Below are positions 6,177 through 14,441 of a stretch of 38,125 nt of DNA, piece after piece; the first letter of the stretch is position 1; the number at the start of each line of letters is the position of its first letter. The notes below the pieces were generated by a model that was not told the DNA's origin, did not search any database, and was given only the letters and a program-made list of their open reading frames with translations. A program made the translations under genes and the position numbers. The stretch is from an uncultured Anaeroplasmataceae bacterium (GTDB taxonomy: Bacteria > Bacillota_I > Bacilli_A > Acholeplasmatales > Anaeroplasmataceae), in contig CANQBD010000015.1 of assembly GCA_947589245.1 (NCBI GenBank), positions 1 to 38,125 of the forward strand. Reading direction: 5' to 3'.

Positions 6177-6812
6177 ATGAAAATAGCTTTAATTAATGAA
6201 AATTCTCAAGCAGCAAAAAATGAGCTTATTTATAACACATTAAAAAATGTTGCTGAAAAATATGGTCATACAGTTGATAATTATGGTATGTATAACGCTG
6301 AAGATGCTTCTTTAACCTATGTTCAAAACGGATTACTTGCGGCTATTCTTTTAAATTCAGGGGCTGCTGATTTTGTTGTCACAGGCTGTGGGACTGGTAG
6401 TGGTGCTATGTTAGCTTGTAATTCTTTTCCTAAGGTGTTATGTGGTTTAATTGTTGACCCATCTGATGCTTATATGTTTGGTCAAATTAATGATGGTAAT
6501 TGCGCAGCTTTTCCTTTTGCAAAGGGTTTTGGTTGGGGAGCAGAATTAAATTTAGAGTATTGCTTTGAAAAACTTTTTAATGGTCCTAGAGGTCAAGGCT
6601 ATCCACGTGAAAGAGCTGTTCCCGAACAAAGAAATAAAAAGATTTTAGATGGTGTTAAGGAAATCACTCATACGCCAATGCTTGAAATTTTAAAGAAAAT
6701 TGATCAACAATTTTTGTTAGATACTATTAATCGAGATAGTTTTAAAAAGTATTTTTTTGCTAACGCTAAAGATAAAGAAATTATTAATTATTGTAAAGAT
6801 TTATTAAAATAG
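6177..6812 (+). CDS. RpiB/LacA/LacB-family sugar-phosphate isomerase
   Basis: This 211-aa cytosolic protein has the RpiB/LacAB fold in the first ~145 residues: the N-terminal KIALINENSQ strand and the VTGCGTGSGAMLACN motif, with the active-site cysteine in the GCGTGSG segment. A C-terminal extension of about 60 residues follows. Members interconvert aldose and ketose phosphates (ribose 5-P/ribulose 5-P, allose 6-P, or galactose 6-P/tagatose 6-P). The longer form (about 210 aa, with FAKGFGWGAELNL) is a recognised Bacillota subtype whose exact substrate I cannot state. Placement after a class II aldolase suggests sugar-phosphate metabolism. AAGGAG lies 8 nt upstream of ATG 6177. Confidence 0.82.
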   Translation: MKIALINENSQAAKNELIYNTLKNVAEKYGHTVDNYGMYNAEDASLTYVQNGLLAAILLNSGAADFVVTGCGTGSGAMLACNSFPKVLCGLIVDPSDAYMFGQINDGNCAAFPFAKGFGWGAELNLEYCFEKLFNGPRGQGYPRERAVPEQRNKKILDGVKEITHTPMLEILKKIDQQFLLDTINRDSFKKYFFANAKDKEIINYCKDLLK

Positions 6813-6828
6813 AAAAAGAGTTGATTTT

Positions 6829-7863
6829 ATGAAAATTACAATTAATATGCTTTCCAAAGCTGATAGCGTTGATGGGCAAGGTGTTGGTAGTGCCTATTTA
6901 GAACAAGTGGCTTTGGTAAAAGAAGAATTATCTGAGTTTTTTGAGGTATATGTAAATTCTAAAAAGAAGACAGACATTGTTCATGTCCACACGGTAAATC
7001 CTAGTTTCTATAGAAGAATGAAAAATAAAAAAACCATAGGTGTTATGTATTGTCACTTTTTACCGGAAACTCTAGATGGATCAATTAAATTACCTAAATT
7101 AGCGTTTTATGTTTTTAAAAAGTATGTAGTTGGGTTTTATAAAAAAGCTGACTATTTAGTTGTAGTAAATCCTATTTTTATTGAACCATTAAAAAAATTA
7201 GGTGTTAAAGAGGAAAGAATAAGATATATTCCTAATTATGTATCTAGTGAACAATTTTATCCTTTACCTGAAGATGAAGTGGCTGTAGTTAAAGAACAAT
7301 ATAAAATCCCTAATAATAAGTTTGTTGTCTTAGGCTGTGGTCAAGTTCAAACTAGAAAAGGTGTCATGGATTTTGTTGAGGTTGCAAAGCGGAGTCCCGA
7401 CAAAATGTTTGTTTGGTGTGGTGGTTTTAGTTTTGCTGGAATCACTGATGGTGCTAAAGAACTAAAAAAGATAATGGAAAATCCTCCCTGTTCAAATTTA
7501 ATATTTTTGGGCATAATCCCTCGTGATCATATGAATTTAATGTTTAATGTGGCTGATTGTCTTTTTATGCCTTCTTTTAATGAGCTTTTTCCTATGTCCA
7601 TATTAGAAGCTGTAAGAAGCAATAAACCCGTTGTACTTCGTGATTTAGATCTTTATAAGGATATTTTATGGGATAATTATTTAGCTGGAAATAATGTTGA
7701 TGAATTTGTTAAATTAATTGACAATTTAGCTAAGGATAAGGATTTATATAAAACTTATCAAGAAAAGTCTAAAAAGATTGCTGATTTTTATTCTAAGGAA
7801 CATGTTAGCAAGATTTGGAAAGATTTTTATACAGAGATTTATCAAAAAAAGCATAATAACTAA
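6829..7863 (+). CDS. GT4-family glycosyltransferase, CpoA-like (probable glycolipid synthesis)
   Basis: This is a 344-aa GT-B glycosyltransferase. The N-terminal domain contains DIVHVHTVNP. The C-terminal nucleotide-sugar domain begins near residue 160 with LGCGQVQTRKGVMDF and includes the acidic FNELFPMSILEA segment (E-x7-E-type motif). There is no membrane helix; a basic patch suggests peripheral membrane association. Layout and motifs resemble the streptococcal CpoA group, which adds a second sugar to glucosyl-diacylglycerol, so membrane glycolipid synthesis is the best guess, by similarity only. It starts 16 nt after the isomerase gene and ends at a bidirectional terminator. The Shine-Dalgarno before ATG 6829 is modest (AAAGAG). 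Confidence 0.78.
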   Translation: MKITINMLSKADSVDGQGVGSAYLEQVALVKEELSEFFEVYVNSKKKTDIVHVHTVNPSFYRRMKNKKTIGVMYCHFLPETLDGSIKLPKLAFYVFKKYVVGFYKKADYLVVVNPIFIEPLKKLGVKEERIRYIPNYVSSEQFYPLPEDEVAVVKEQYKIPNNKFVVLGCGQVQTRKGVMDFVEVAKRSPDKMFVWCGGFSFAGITDGAKELKKIMENPPCSNLIFLGIIPRDHMNLMFNVADCLFMPSFNELFPMSILEAVRSNKPVVLRDLDLYKDILWDNYLAGNNVDEFVKLIDNLAKDKDLYKTYQEKSKKIADFYSKEHVSKIWKDFYTEIYQKKHNN

Positions 7864-7864
7864 T

Positions 7865-7896
7865 AAAAAGAAGATTGCTTCAACAATCTTCTTTTT
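7865..7896. terminator. Bidirectional terminator between convergent operons
   Basis: A perfect 13-bp stem pairs AAAAAGAAGATTG (7865-7877) with CAATCTTCTTTTT (7884-7896), with a 6-nt loop. It serves the glycosyltransferase on the plus strand and malic enzyme on the minus strand. Confidence 0.92.
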
Positions 7897-7902
7897 ATTT
7901 AT

Positions 7903-9084
7903 TTATTTGCAAACTTTAGTATTTATAGCAGTCTCTTTAACTGCTTTAGCAACTGCTTTAACAACGCGCTTATCAAAAGCAGAAGGAACAATGTAGTCAC
8001 ATGCTAGCTCCTCATCGGTTAAAACACCAGCAATTGCGTAGGCGGCTGCCAGTTTCATTTCATCATTGATTTTAGTTGCTTTAGCTTCTAGCACCCCTTT
8101 AAAGATACCTGGAAAAGCTAAAACATTGTTGATTTGATTAGGATAATCTGAACGTCCTGAACCAACGATGTATGCGCCAGCCTCTTTAGCATCTAAATAG
8201 CTAATTTCCGGTGTTGGATTAGCCATCGCAAAAATGATTGGTTTTGGTTTCATTGATTTAACCATTTCTTTTGATACTAAATTACCGGCGGATACACCAA
8301 TGAAGGCATCAGCATTTTTCATGATAGATGCGAGAGTATTATCGTGTTTAGGGGGAGTAGAATAGATTTTTTGATCTAACATTTCTTGAATTAAGAAATT
8401 ATAAGAAGAATATTTAGCTTTATCAACGACACCATTTAAATTATATGCGTAAATGGTTTTAGCGCCTAGCTGCTTTAAAATTTTAGCAACCATTGAACCA
8501 GCTGCCCCTGTTCCAGATATTACAATTGTCATATCTTTAAGTTTACGCTTAGTTAGTCTTTCAATATTGATAAAGGCTGCCGCAACAATAATTGCTGTCC
8601 CATGTTGATCATCGTGAAAAACAGGAATATTTAAAATTTCTTGCAGCTTTCTTTCTATTGTAACGCATTGAGGGGCCGCAATATCTTCTAAATTGATAGC
8701 ACCTAATGATGGTTCTAATATTTTACAAGTTTTAATAATTTCTTCAGGCTTCTGGGTAGCAAGGCATAACGGTATTGAATCAACTCCGGCTAGTTCCTTA
8801 AGCAATATTGATTTGCCTTCCATAACCGGAAGAGCAGCATATGGGCCAATATTTCCTAAACCTAAAACGGCAGAACCATCGGTAATTACAGCAACCATGT
8901 TACCTTTAGAAGTATAGGTATAAATAGAATCCGGATTATTTTCAATTTCTTCACAGACATAGGCAACACCGGGAGTATAAGCCAAAGCCAGCTCTTGGAG
9001 ATTTGATACTTTAACCTTTGCTTTTATTTCTAATTTACCACAATTGTTTTTGTGTAATGCTAGTGCTTCCTTCTTAATGTCCAT
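7903..9084 (-). CDS. Malic enzyme (malate dehydrogenase, oxaloacetate-decarboxylating)
   Basis: This 393-aa protein is the short bacterial malic enzyme (no phosphotransacetylase-like extension). It decarboxylates malate to pyruvate with reduction of NAD(P). Visible marks: LALAYTPGVA, the metal and substrate segment NIPVFHDDQHGTAI, the dinucleotide-binding ISGTGAAGSMVA, and FAMANPTPEI. The start is ATG 9084, with GGAGGT 5-6 nt upstream; the longer frame to 9120 is rejected. It overlaps the end of the fumarase beta gene by 11 nt, so the two are translationally coupled. With the fumarase it forms a fumarate to malate to pyruvate route. The cofactor (NAD or NADP) cannot be decided from sequence alone. 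Confidence 0.93.
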   Translation of the reverse strand: MDIKKEALALHKNNCGKLEIKAKVKVSNLQELALAYTPGVAYVCEEIENNPDSIYTYTSKGNMVAVITDGSAVLGLGNIGPYAALPVMEGKSILLKELAGVDSIPLCLATQKPEEIIKTCKILEPSLGAINLEDIAAPQCVTIERKLQEILNIPVFHDDQHGTAIIVAAAFINIERLTKRKLKDMTIVISGTGAAGSMVAKILKQLGAKTIYAYNLNGVVDKAKYSSYNFLIQEMLDQKIYSTPPKHDNTLASIMKNADAFIGVSAGNLVSKEMVKSMKPKPIIFAMANPTPEISYLDAKEAGAYIVGSGRSDYPNQINNVLAFPGIFKGVLEAKATKINDEMKLAAAYAIAGVLTDEELACDYIVPSAFDKRVVKAVAKAVKETAINTKVCK

Positions 9085-9607
9085 TTTGACCTCCAAAAAG
9101 ATTGTTATTGTTTTGATCAATTGCTACTATTAAGGGAAAATCCTTAACTTTTAAACGTTTAATGGATTCTGTCCCTAAATCTAAAAAGGCAACCTCTTCT
9201 AAAGAAACAACACATTTAGAAAGTAAGGCGCCACAGCCACCTGTAGCTACAAGATAGAGAATTTTATTATCCATATAAATTTTAGAACATGCTTCACTTC
9301 GAGGCCCTTTTCCAATTGTTCCTAAAATATGTAGTTTTGGCATAAGAGCGGCAAAAGTGTCCATTCTTATTGAAGTGGTTGGACCAATAGAACCGACCAC
9401 TTGGTTTGGCTTAGCAGGAGTTGGGCCAGCATAGTAGATAAAAGTATTAGAAAAGTCAACTGGCAAGGTCTCATTATTTTTAAGCATGTTGGCAATACGT
9501 ATATGAGCAGCATCTCTAGCTGTGTATAGCGTTGCAGTAAGCTCAATAATATCACCAGCTTTAAGGTTTTTTAATTTTTTCAAATCTTCAGGAAGTTTTA
9601 TTTTCAT
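9074..9607 (-). CDS. fumB: Class I fumarate hydratase, beta subunit
   Basis: This 177-aa protein is the C-terminal (beta) domain of class I fumarases and tartrate dehydratases. It includes DIIELTATLYTARDAAH, YYAGPTPAK, IGPTTSIRMD, IGKGPRSEAC and the GGCGAL loop. With the alpha subunit it makes the iron-sulfur fumarase that hydrates fumarate to malate. The start ATG overlaps the alpha stop in ATGA (4 nt). The symbol is used in the sense of beta subunit. An L(+)-tartrate dehydratase role is the main alternative, but the adjacent malic enzyme favours fumarase. Confidence 0.88.
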   Translation of the reverse strand: MKIKLPEDLKKLKNLKAGDIIELTATLYTARDAAHIRIANMLKNNETLPVDFSNTFIYYAGPTPAKPNQVVGSIGPTTSIRMDTFAALMPKLHILGTIGKGPRSEACSKIYMDNKILYLVATGGCGALLSKCVVSLEEVAFLDLGTESIKRLKVKDFPLIVAIDQNNNNLFGGQNGH

Positions 9608-10440
9608 AAAATTACCTCCTTGTGTCTAGCAACATGGCATTGAAGATTGACAGCGACCGGTAAAGAAGCTATATGACAGGGGTAAGTATTTATTTTGACA
9701 GCTAAGGCAGTTGTTTTACCTCCTAGACCCATTGGTCCGATATTGAGTTTATTAATTTCCTCTAAAAGTTCTATTTCTAGTTTGTGAACTTCTCTATCAG
9801 CTGATTGATCATCAATAGGGCGAAGAAGAGCTTCTTTAGCTATGAGACAAGCCTTTTCTAAATTACCACCTATGCCTACGCCTACAACAAGTGGTGGACA
9901 AGCCTTACCGCCAGCTTTACAGATGACATCTTTTATAAAATCCTTAATTCCCTTAATTCCATCAGCTGGGTTAAGCATTTTAACGGCACTCATATTTTCA
10001 CTACCTGCACCTTTGGGACAAACGGTTATTTTTAGGTTATTACCTAAAGTTGTTTTCAGATGAATTATGGCAGGTGTATTATCGTTTGTATTAATTCTAG
10101 TCAAGGGTGAAGCGACAACACTTTTTCTTAAATATCCTTGAGTATAACCTAAAGCTACACCTTTATTTATTGCCTCTTCGAGACTACCATCAATATAAAC
10201 TTCATTACCTAATTCTACAAAAATGACAGCCATTCCTGTATCTTGACAAATGGGTAAATTTTCTTTTATAGCTAACTCATCATTAGTAATAATTTGGGTA
10301 AGTATTTCTTTAGGCAAATCTTTTTCATTTTTTTTACTCTTTTTAAGGGCTGTTAAAATATCATCATTGATAATGGTTGTTGATTCGATACAAAGTCTTG
10401 CAACTTCCTGGGTAATTACGCTTGTTTGAATTGTTTTCAT
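9604..10440 (-). CDS. fumA: Class I fumarate hydratase, alpha subunit
   Basis: This 278-aa protein is the iron-sulfur-binding alpha half of a two-subunit class I fumarase. Cluster cysteines are expected in LPICQDTG, VCPKGAGSEN and KACPPLVVGVGIGG. NIGPMGLGGKTTALAV and LPVAVNLQCHVARH are also family marks. Such enzymes carry an oxygen-labile [4Fe-4S] cluster. The start is ATG 10440, with GAGGTGG 3-9 nt upstream. It is the first gene of the minus-strand operon. Its upstream region, shared with a divergent gene, has TATAAT (minus strand, 10496-10501) with TTGATT 19 nt away. Confidence 0.9.
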   Translation of the reverse strand: MKTIQTSVITQEVARLCIESTTIINDDILTALKKSKKNEKDLPKEILTQIITNDELAIKENLPICQDTGMAVIFVELGNEVYIDGSLEEAINKGVALGYTQGYLRKSVVASPLTRINTNDNTPAIIHLKTTLGNNLKITVCPKGAGSENMSAVKMLNPADGIKGIKDFIKDVICKAGGKACPPLVVGVGIGGNLEKACLIAKEALLRPIDDQSADREVHKLEIELLEEINKLNIGPMGLGGKTTALAVKINTYPCHIASLPVAVNLQCHVARHKEVIL

Positions 10441-10504
10441 AATCCACCTCACTTTTTATAATTATATCACAATATATTAATTTAGAAAAATAACTATTAT
10501 ATAC

Positions 10505-10533
10505 TTGAACAAGTTATTTAAATCAATTAAAAT
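10505..10533 (+). promoter_or_regulatory. Divergent promoter region between the fum operon and a membrane protein gene
   Basis: For the plus strand, TTGAAC (10505-10510) and TAAAAT (10528-10533) are 17 nt apart. The minus-strand -10 candidate for the fum operon (10496-10501) lies just outside it, so the promoters are back to back and partly overlap. A perfect 12-bp palindrome, ACTTGAACAAGT (10503-10514), covers the plus -35 box and could be an operator serving both directions. Confidence 0.6.
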
Positions 10534-10569
10534 ATTATCACAAAATCTCAGTTTAGAAAGGAGGATACC

Positions 10570-11535
10570 ATGAAAGCTTTAATAGATAAGTATCGCAATT
10601 TTTCTTTTGAAGAAAGAACCTTATTTACGACAAAATTTTCGATTGCTTTACATGCCTTATTAGCTTTAGGGAAATTTATTATAGCGGGCTTTTATGGTGT
10701 TTTTTTCTTTGTGGCTGGATGTGTAAATGTTTTTTTAATGCTTGCCAAATTAGAATGCTATTTAGGTGTTAAATCAGAAAAAAGAAGCTTCGAGACAAGA
10801 AACAAGCTAATTGCCGGATTTTTACTTGCTGCTAGTTTAGTTTATATAGTATATATGGCGCGCTTTGTTTTATGGGATGCTAGGCCAATAAATTATTCAG
10901 AATTTTTAGGGATCAATATTGCATTTATTTCCTTTATTGAATTAGGTTTTGCTATCAAAGGGTTATTTAATTCTTTTGGGAAAGGGCATTATTATCGGAA
11001 CATTAAAATAATTAATTTTGCTTCAGGATTAACAGCGATTGTTTTGACTGAGGTAGCAATTATGTCTTTTGCTTCTCAAAATGATACAAGATTAATTAGC
11101 GGTTGGTCTGGAATCGGGGCAGGGATTGTAATACTATTGTTAGCAATTTTTATTTATTATGCGCCACGAACAAGCATTATTGATCGAGAACACAATGTTT
11201 ATCAAAAAGTTGAAGCAGACAAGCTGAATTTGCCTATAGTTGATAATCGACTTAGTTTGACAATGGTTAAAGGGTATTGGTATGGTAGTTATATTTATGA
11301 GGCAATCTATGCCAACGACATTATCGATGGTCATATTTATAAAACTAAAACAAAGCTTTGGAGTTTGCCGCTTTGGCTAAAAATTATTTTGATTATTTTT
11401 TCTGAAATTCTAATATTTGTTTATGCTTTTGGAGCTATTATATTTTATTTTAGGTCAATATTTGTTATTGAGAAATTAGATGCTTTAATGAAAGCCAATG
11501 GTTTTGAAAAAATTACTACAGGAATAGGTAATTAA
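10570..11535 (+). CDS. Multi-pass membrane protein of unknown function
   Basis: This 321-aa protein belongs to no family I recognise. It has a short amphipathic N-terminus with FEERTLFTTK, then about six hydrophobic segments within residues 22-196, a soluble region of about 70 residues (200-268), and a last membrane helix near 270-296. The central part is rich in aromatic and small residues. ATG 10570 has AAAGGAGG at about 5 nt and a good promoter. It is monocistronic: a terminator overlaps its stop codon. Divergent position next to the fum operon is the only context. Confidence 0.75.
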   Translation: MKALIDKYRNFSFEERTLFTTKFSIALHALLALGKFIIAGFYGVFFFVAGCVNVFLMLAKLECYLGVKSEKRSFETRNKLIAGFLLAASLVYIVYMARFVLWDARPINYSEFLGINIAFISFIELGFAIKGLFNSFGKGHYYRNIKIINFASGLTAIVLTEVAIMSFASQNDTRLISGWSGIGAGIVILLLAIFIYYAPRTSIIDREHNVYQKVEADKLNLPIVDNRLSLTMVKGYWYGSYIYEAIYANDIIDGHIYKTKTKLWSLPLWLKIILIIFSEILIFVYAFGAIIFYFRSIFVIEKLDALMKANGFEKITTGIGN

Positions 11536-11549
11536 CTTATTCCTTTTTT
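11520..11549 (+). terminator. Terminator overlapping the end of the unknown membrane protein gene
   Basis: AGGAATA (11520-11526) pairs with TATTCCT (11538-11544), with an AT-rich palindromic loop and then a run of T. The stem begins inside the last codons of the ORF. Confidence 0.75.
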
Positions 11550-11600
11550 ATTTGGTATTTTTTACAAGTGTGTGTCAAATAATATTTATGGGTGATTAGT

Positions 11601-12791
11601 ATGGAAGAAGAAGGAATATCATTGGCGGAAATTTGGCGTTTGATAATGAAAAAGAAAATTGCCGTTAGTCTTATTTTTGGTATTGCAACCATATTAATTT
11701 TTGTAATCATTAATTTTGGTTATAATAATATGGTTGTTAACTATGAGGCAAAATTTAATTATCGTTGGTATGGTATTGAAAATAACACTTATGCTAATGG
11801 GCAAATTTTTAATTATTATGATATTATCAACAAAGATAATTTATCTAAGGCTAAATCAACAGCCGCCGAATTTAAAGATGTTAATGTTGATGAATTAGGT
11901 AAAAATATTCATATTGAAATAAATGAGAATCATTATATTTTAACGATAGAGGGTAATTTTTTTGCTAATGATAATCAGGCTAGAAGGTATATAACAGCTT
12001 TAATTAACATTCCTTATGAAAATGCTATAAATTTAAAATTTGATTTTACAGTTAATTTAGAAGGATATCAATCTTCTGAGAAAATAAATATTAAATTAAA
12101 TTATTTAGAGGCTCAAGAACAACTTTTACTGCGAGGCTATCAGGGAATGATTGCTTATTTTGGTAATGTTAATGTTGCTGAGGGCAATCTTCAAAAATAT
12201 TATGAAGAGTTACAAGTTTTTAGTAATAGTCAGCAACTTAATCAATTACGATATCTTGCCTATAAAAATTCTTATCTAAGTAAAGAAGAGTTTTTAAAAA
12301 TTCAAAATGAACTAGAAGCTTTAGAAACTGAAAAAAATATTCTTATGAAAAGAAAAAATTTATTATTAGAATCAATTAAAGAAATATATGAAAGCTCACC
12401 TAATAATCCTTATATTGATACAGCTTTAACAACTTATGTTGAGAGCTTGCATGAAATAGATTTAAGGTTAACGGATATTGATGAAGATGTTAACTTAATT
12501 AATGAAGCTTTAGGTGGTGGATATCAAGAAGAAGATAGTGAAGCTTTTTTAGAAGAATTAGATGAATATGCTAAAACTTTAAAAGATTATAGCGAGAAGT
12601 ATGATGAAAGTGTTAAAGAAGTTTTAAGACAGAATACCTTTGCCAATGTTATTAGTTTTAAGGTTTTAAATAAAATTAACAAATCAATGAGTGTAATTAT
12701 TAGCTTAGTATTAGGTGTTTTAACCAGCTTTGTGGTAGGCTTTATCTTAGGATATCAAGAGGAGAAAAAACAAAAAGAGCTTGAATTTTAA
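11601..12791 (+). CDS. Wzz-like chain-length-determinant-type membrane protein
   Basis: This 396-aa protein has two membrane helices at its ends (about 19-39 and 365-387). A large extracytoplasmic part lies between them and contains a long charged coiled-coil-like stretch (about 170-340). The N-terminal ISLAEIWRLIMKKK followed by a helix is typical of polysaccharide copolymerases (Wzz/Wzc type). The protein ends in a short basic tail without a tyrosine-kinase domain. Such proteins set the length of polysaccharides made by Wzy. The likely partners are the Wzy-like genes about 17 kb downstream, a link I infer from topology only. The start is ATG 11601, with GGGTGAT 5-6 nt upstream; GTG 11592 lies within that signal. 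Confidence 0.6.
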   Translation: MEEEGISLAEIWRLIMKKKIAVSLIFGIATILIFVIINFGYNNMVVNYEAKFNYRWYGIENNTYANGQIFNYYDIINKDNLSKAKSTAAEFKDVNVDELGKNIHIEINENHYILTIEGNFFANDNQARRYITALINIPYENAINLKFDFTVNLEGYQSSEKINIKLNYLEAQEQLLLRGYQGMIAYFGNVNVAEGNLQKYYEELQVFSNSQQLNQLRYLAYKNSYLSKEEFLKIQNELEALETEKNILMKRKNLLLESIKEIYESSPNNPYIDTALTTYVESLHEIDLRLTDIDEDVNLINEALGGGYQEEDSEAFLEELDEYAKTLKDYSEKYDESVKEVLRQNTFANVISFKVLNKINKSMSVIISLVLGVLTSFVVGFILGYQEEKKQKELEF

Positions 12792-12803
12792 AGAAAAATC
12801 AAT

Positions 12804-12832
12804 TTGTTTTTTTGAAAAAATTGTGTTAAAAT
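12804..12832 (+). promoter_or_regulatory. Candidate promoter upstream of the MATE gene
   Basis: TTGTTT (12804-12809) and TAAAAT (12827-12832) have a 17-nt spacer. The transcript would begin near 12839, about 20 nt before a strong terminator hairpin. Confidence 0.55.
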
Positions 12833-12858
12833 TTAGTAAAAGTGAGTGGCACTATAGG

Positions 12859-12900
12859 GGTGTGTAAGTCCAACTAGGATTTACACACCTTTTTATTTTT
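12859..12900 (+). terminator. Strong terminator/attenuator in the MATE leader
   Basis: A 13-bp stem (12859-12871 with 12877-12889, one G-U) with loop AACTA is followed by T5 and T7 runs. The Shine-Dalgarno and ATG of the MATE gene begin only 14-22 nt after the stem, leaving no room for a promoter. Any MATE transcript must therefore read through it. Either this is only the terminator of the Wzz-like gene with leaky readthrough, or it is a regulated attenuator. Confidence 0.85.
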
Positions 12901-12911
12901 TTGGAGGAAAT

Positions 12912-14312
12912 ATGGAAATTTTAAAAGACAACAAAATGGGGCTAAAACCTATTCAAAAATTAATTTGGTCTATGGGTCTACCCATGATTATTTCAATGAT
13001 TTTACAATCTGTCTATAACATTGTAGATACGGCTTTTGTTATTAATATGGGAGAAGATGGTGTGGCAGGTAATTTGGCTTTAACCTATGCTTTCCCTATT
13101 CAACTTCTGATTATCGCTATCGGGGTTGGGACAGGAATTGGCTTAAATGCAATGCTATCTAAGAAATTAGGTGAAAAGGATATTGAGGGGCTAAAAAAGA
13201 TAGTTGGGAATGGTATTTTTTTAGGTTTTTGTATCTATTTGGTTTTTTTGATCTTTGGTTTAATTGGTTGTCGGGCCTTTATTAGTATGCAAGCTGGGGA
13301 CAATCCTCAAGTTATTGAAATGGGAACACAATATTTAAGGATATGCTGTTGTTTATCCTTTGGTTCAATAGGTTATACTATATTTGAACGTTTTTTACAA
13401 AGCACAGGGAAGACTTTGTTTTCAACTATTTCGCAAATAAGTGGAGCTTTAACTAATATTGTTTTGGACTATCTCTTTATTTATCCTTTGAACATGGGTA
13501 TTGTTGGAGCAGCTTACGCAACAATAATTGGTCAAATTGTCTCTTTATTAGTGGCAATAATTTTTCATTATGGCTTTAATAAGGAATTAAAAAACAGTTT
13601 TAAAGTAATTATCCCTAATTGGCATATAATTAAAGGTATTTATCGCATTGGCATACCTGCTGCCTTGATGCAAGGATTACTTTCAATTATGATGCTGGGA
13701 GTAAATTTGATTCTAAGCACATCTAAAATAAATGCGGAACTATTACAGGGTAGCTTCGGTATTTATTATAAGATAATGCAGTTTGCACTATTTGCCGTGT
13801 TTGGAGTTTCAAATACGATTATTTCTATTTTAGCTTATAATTATGGAATAGGTAATAAAAAAAGAGTGTCTGAATGTATTAAATATGGGTTGTTAGATTC
13901 GGCTATTGTTGCTTTAGCTATTACTATATTGTTTGAATGTTTGGCAAATTATTTAGCGTTTGTCTTTGGTATGGTTGGCGGTGCTCAAGAACAATTAACA
14001 AGTGTTGTTGTCGTGGCAATTAGAATTTGTAGTATTAGTTATGTCTTTATGGCAATAAGTGTTGCTATTCAAGGAATTTTACAAGCCTTAGGATATGCCT
14101 TGCTTCCTTTATTAATCTCTTTATTAAGATTATGTATTTTGGTTTTCCCAATAACGTATTTATTTACTTTATCTGACACGGCTTGTTATAGCTGGTGGTG
14201 GACATTTGTTATTGTTGAAGCTATTACTTGTTTTATTGCCCTCATTATTTTAAAATTCGTGTATAAAAAGAAAATAGAAGATAGGCAAGAAATTAAAAAA
14301 GCTACGTATTAA
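12912..14312 (+). CDS. MATE-family multidrug/sodium antiporter-type efflux protein
   Basis: This 466-aa polytopic protein has about 12 predicted membrane helices in two homologous halves. It has the N-terminal family pattern PIQKLIWSMGLPMIISMILQ followed by YNIVDTAFV, GVGTGIGLNAMLSK after helix 2, and a matching PAALMQGLLSIMM in the second half. Members export drugs or metabolites using sodium or proton gradients; the substrate is unknown. GGAGG lies 6 nt before ATG 12912. Expression needs readthrough of the terminator at 12859-12900. It is not followed closely by another gene on the same transcript. Confidence 0.93.
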   Translation: MEILKDNKMGLKPIQKLIWSMGLPMIISMILQSVYNIVDTAFVINMGEDGVAGNLALTYAFPIQLLIIAIGVGTGIGLNAMLSKKLGEKDIEGLKKIVGNGIFLGFCIYLVFLIFGLIGCRAFISMQAGDNPQVIEMGTQYLRICCCLSFGSIGYTIFERFLQSTGKTLFSTISQISGALTNIVLDYLFIYPLNMGIVGAAYATIIGQIVSLLVAIIFHYGFNKELKNSFKVIIPNWHIIKGIYRIGIPAALMQGLLSIMMLGVNLILSTSKINAELLQGSFGIYYKIMQFALFAVFGVSNTIISILAYNYGIGNKKRVSECIKYGLLDSAIVALAITILFECLANYLAFVFGMVGGAQEQLTSVVVVAIRICSISYVFMAISVAIQGILQALGYALLPLLISLLRLCILVFPITYLFTLSDTACYSWWWTFVIVEAITCFIALIILKFVYKKKIEDRQEIKKATY

Positions 14313-14386
14313 TTGCTTCTATTAGAGGTAAGCTGGAACAATATTTAAAAGAAACTTTTTATAAAAATAAAAAATGTCAAATTCAT

Positions 14387-14410
14387 ACTATTTTATTTTT
14401 AATAAATAGT
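14387..14410. promoter_or_regulatory. Inverted repeat before tmk
   Basis: ACTATTT (14387-14393) and AAATAGT (14404-14410) form an AT-rich inverted repeat about 30 nt upstream of tmk, next to a TATAAT-like sequence (14412-14417). It may belong to the tmk operon promoter; no convincing -35 box is visible. Confidence 0.35.
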
Positions 14411-14441
14411 TTATAATTGTAATAGAAGTGTGGTGATTGTT

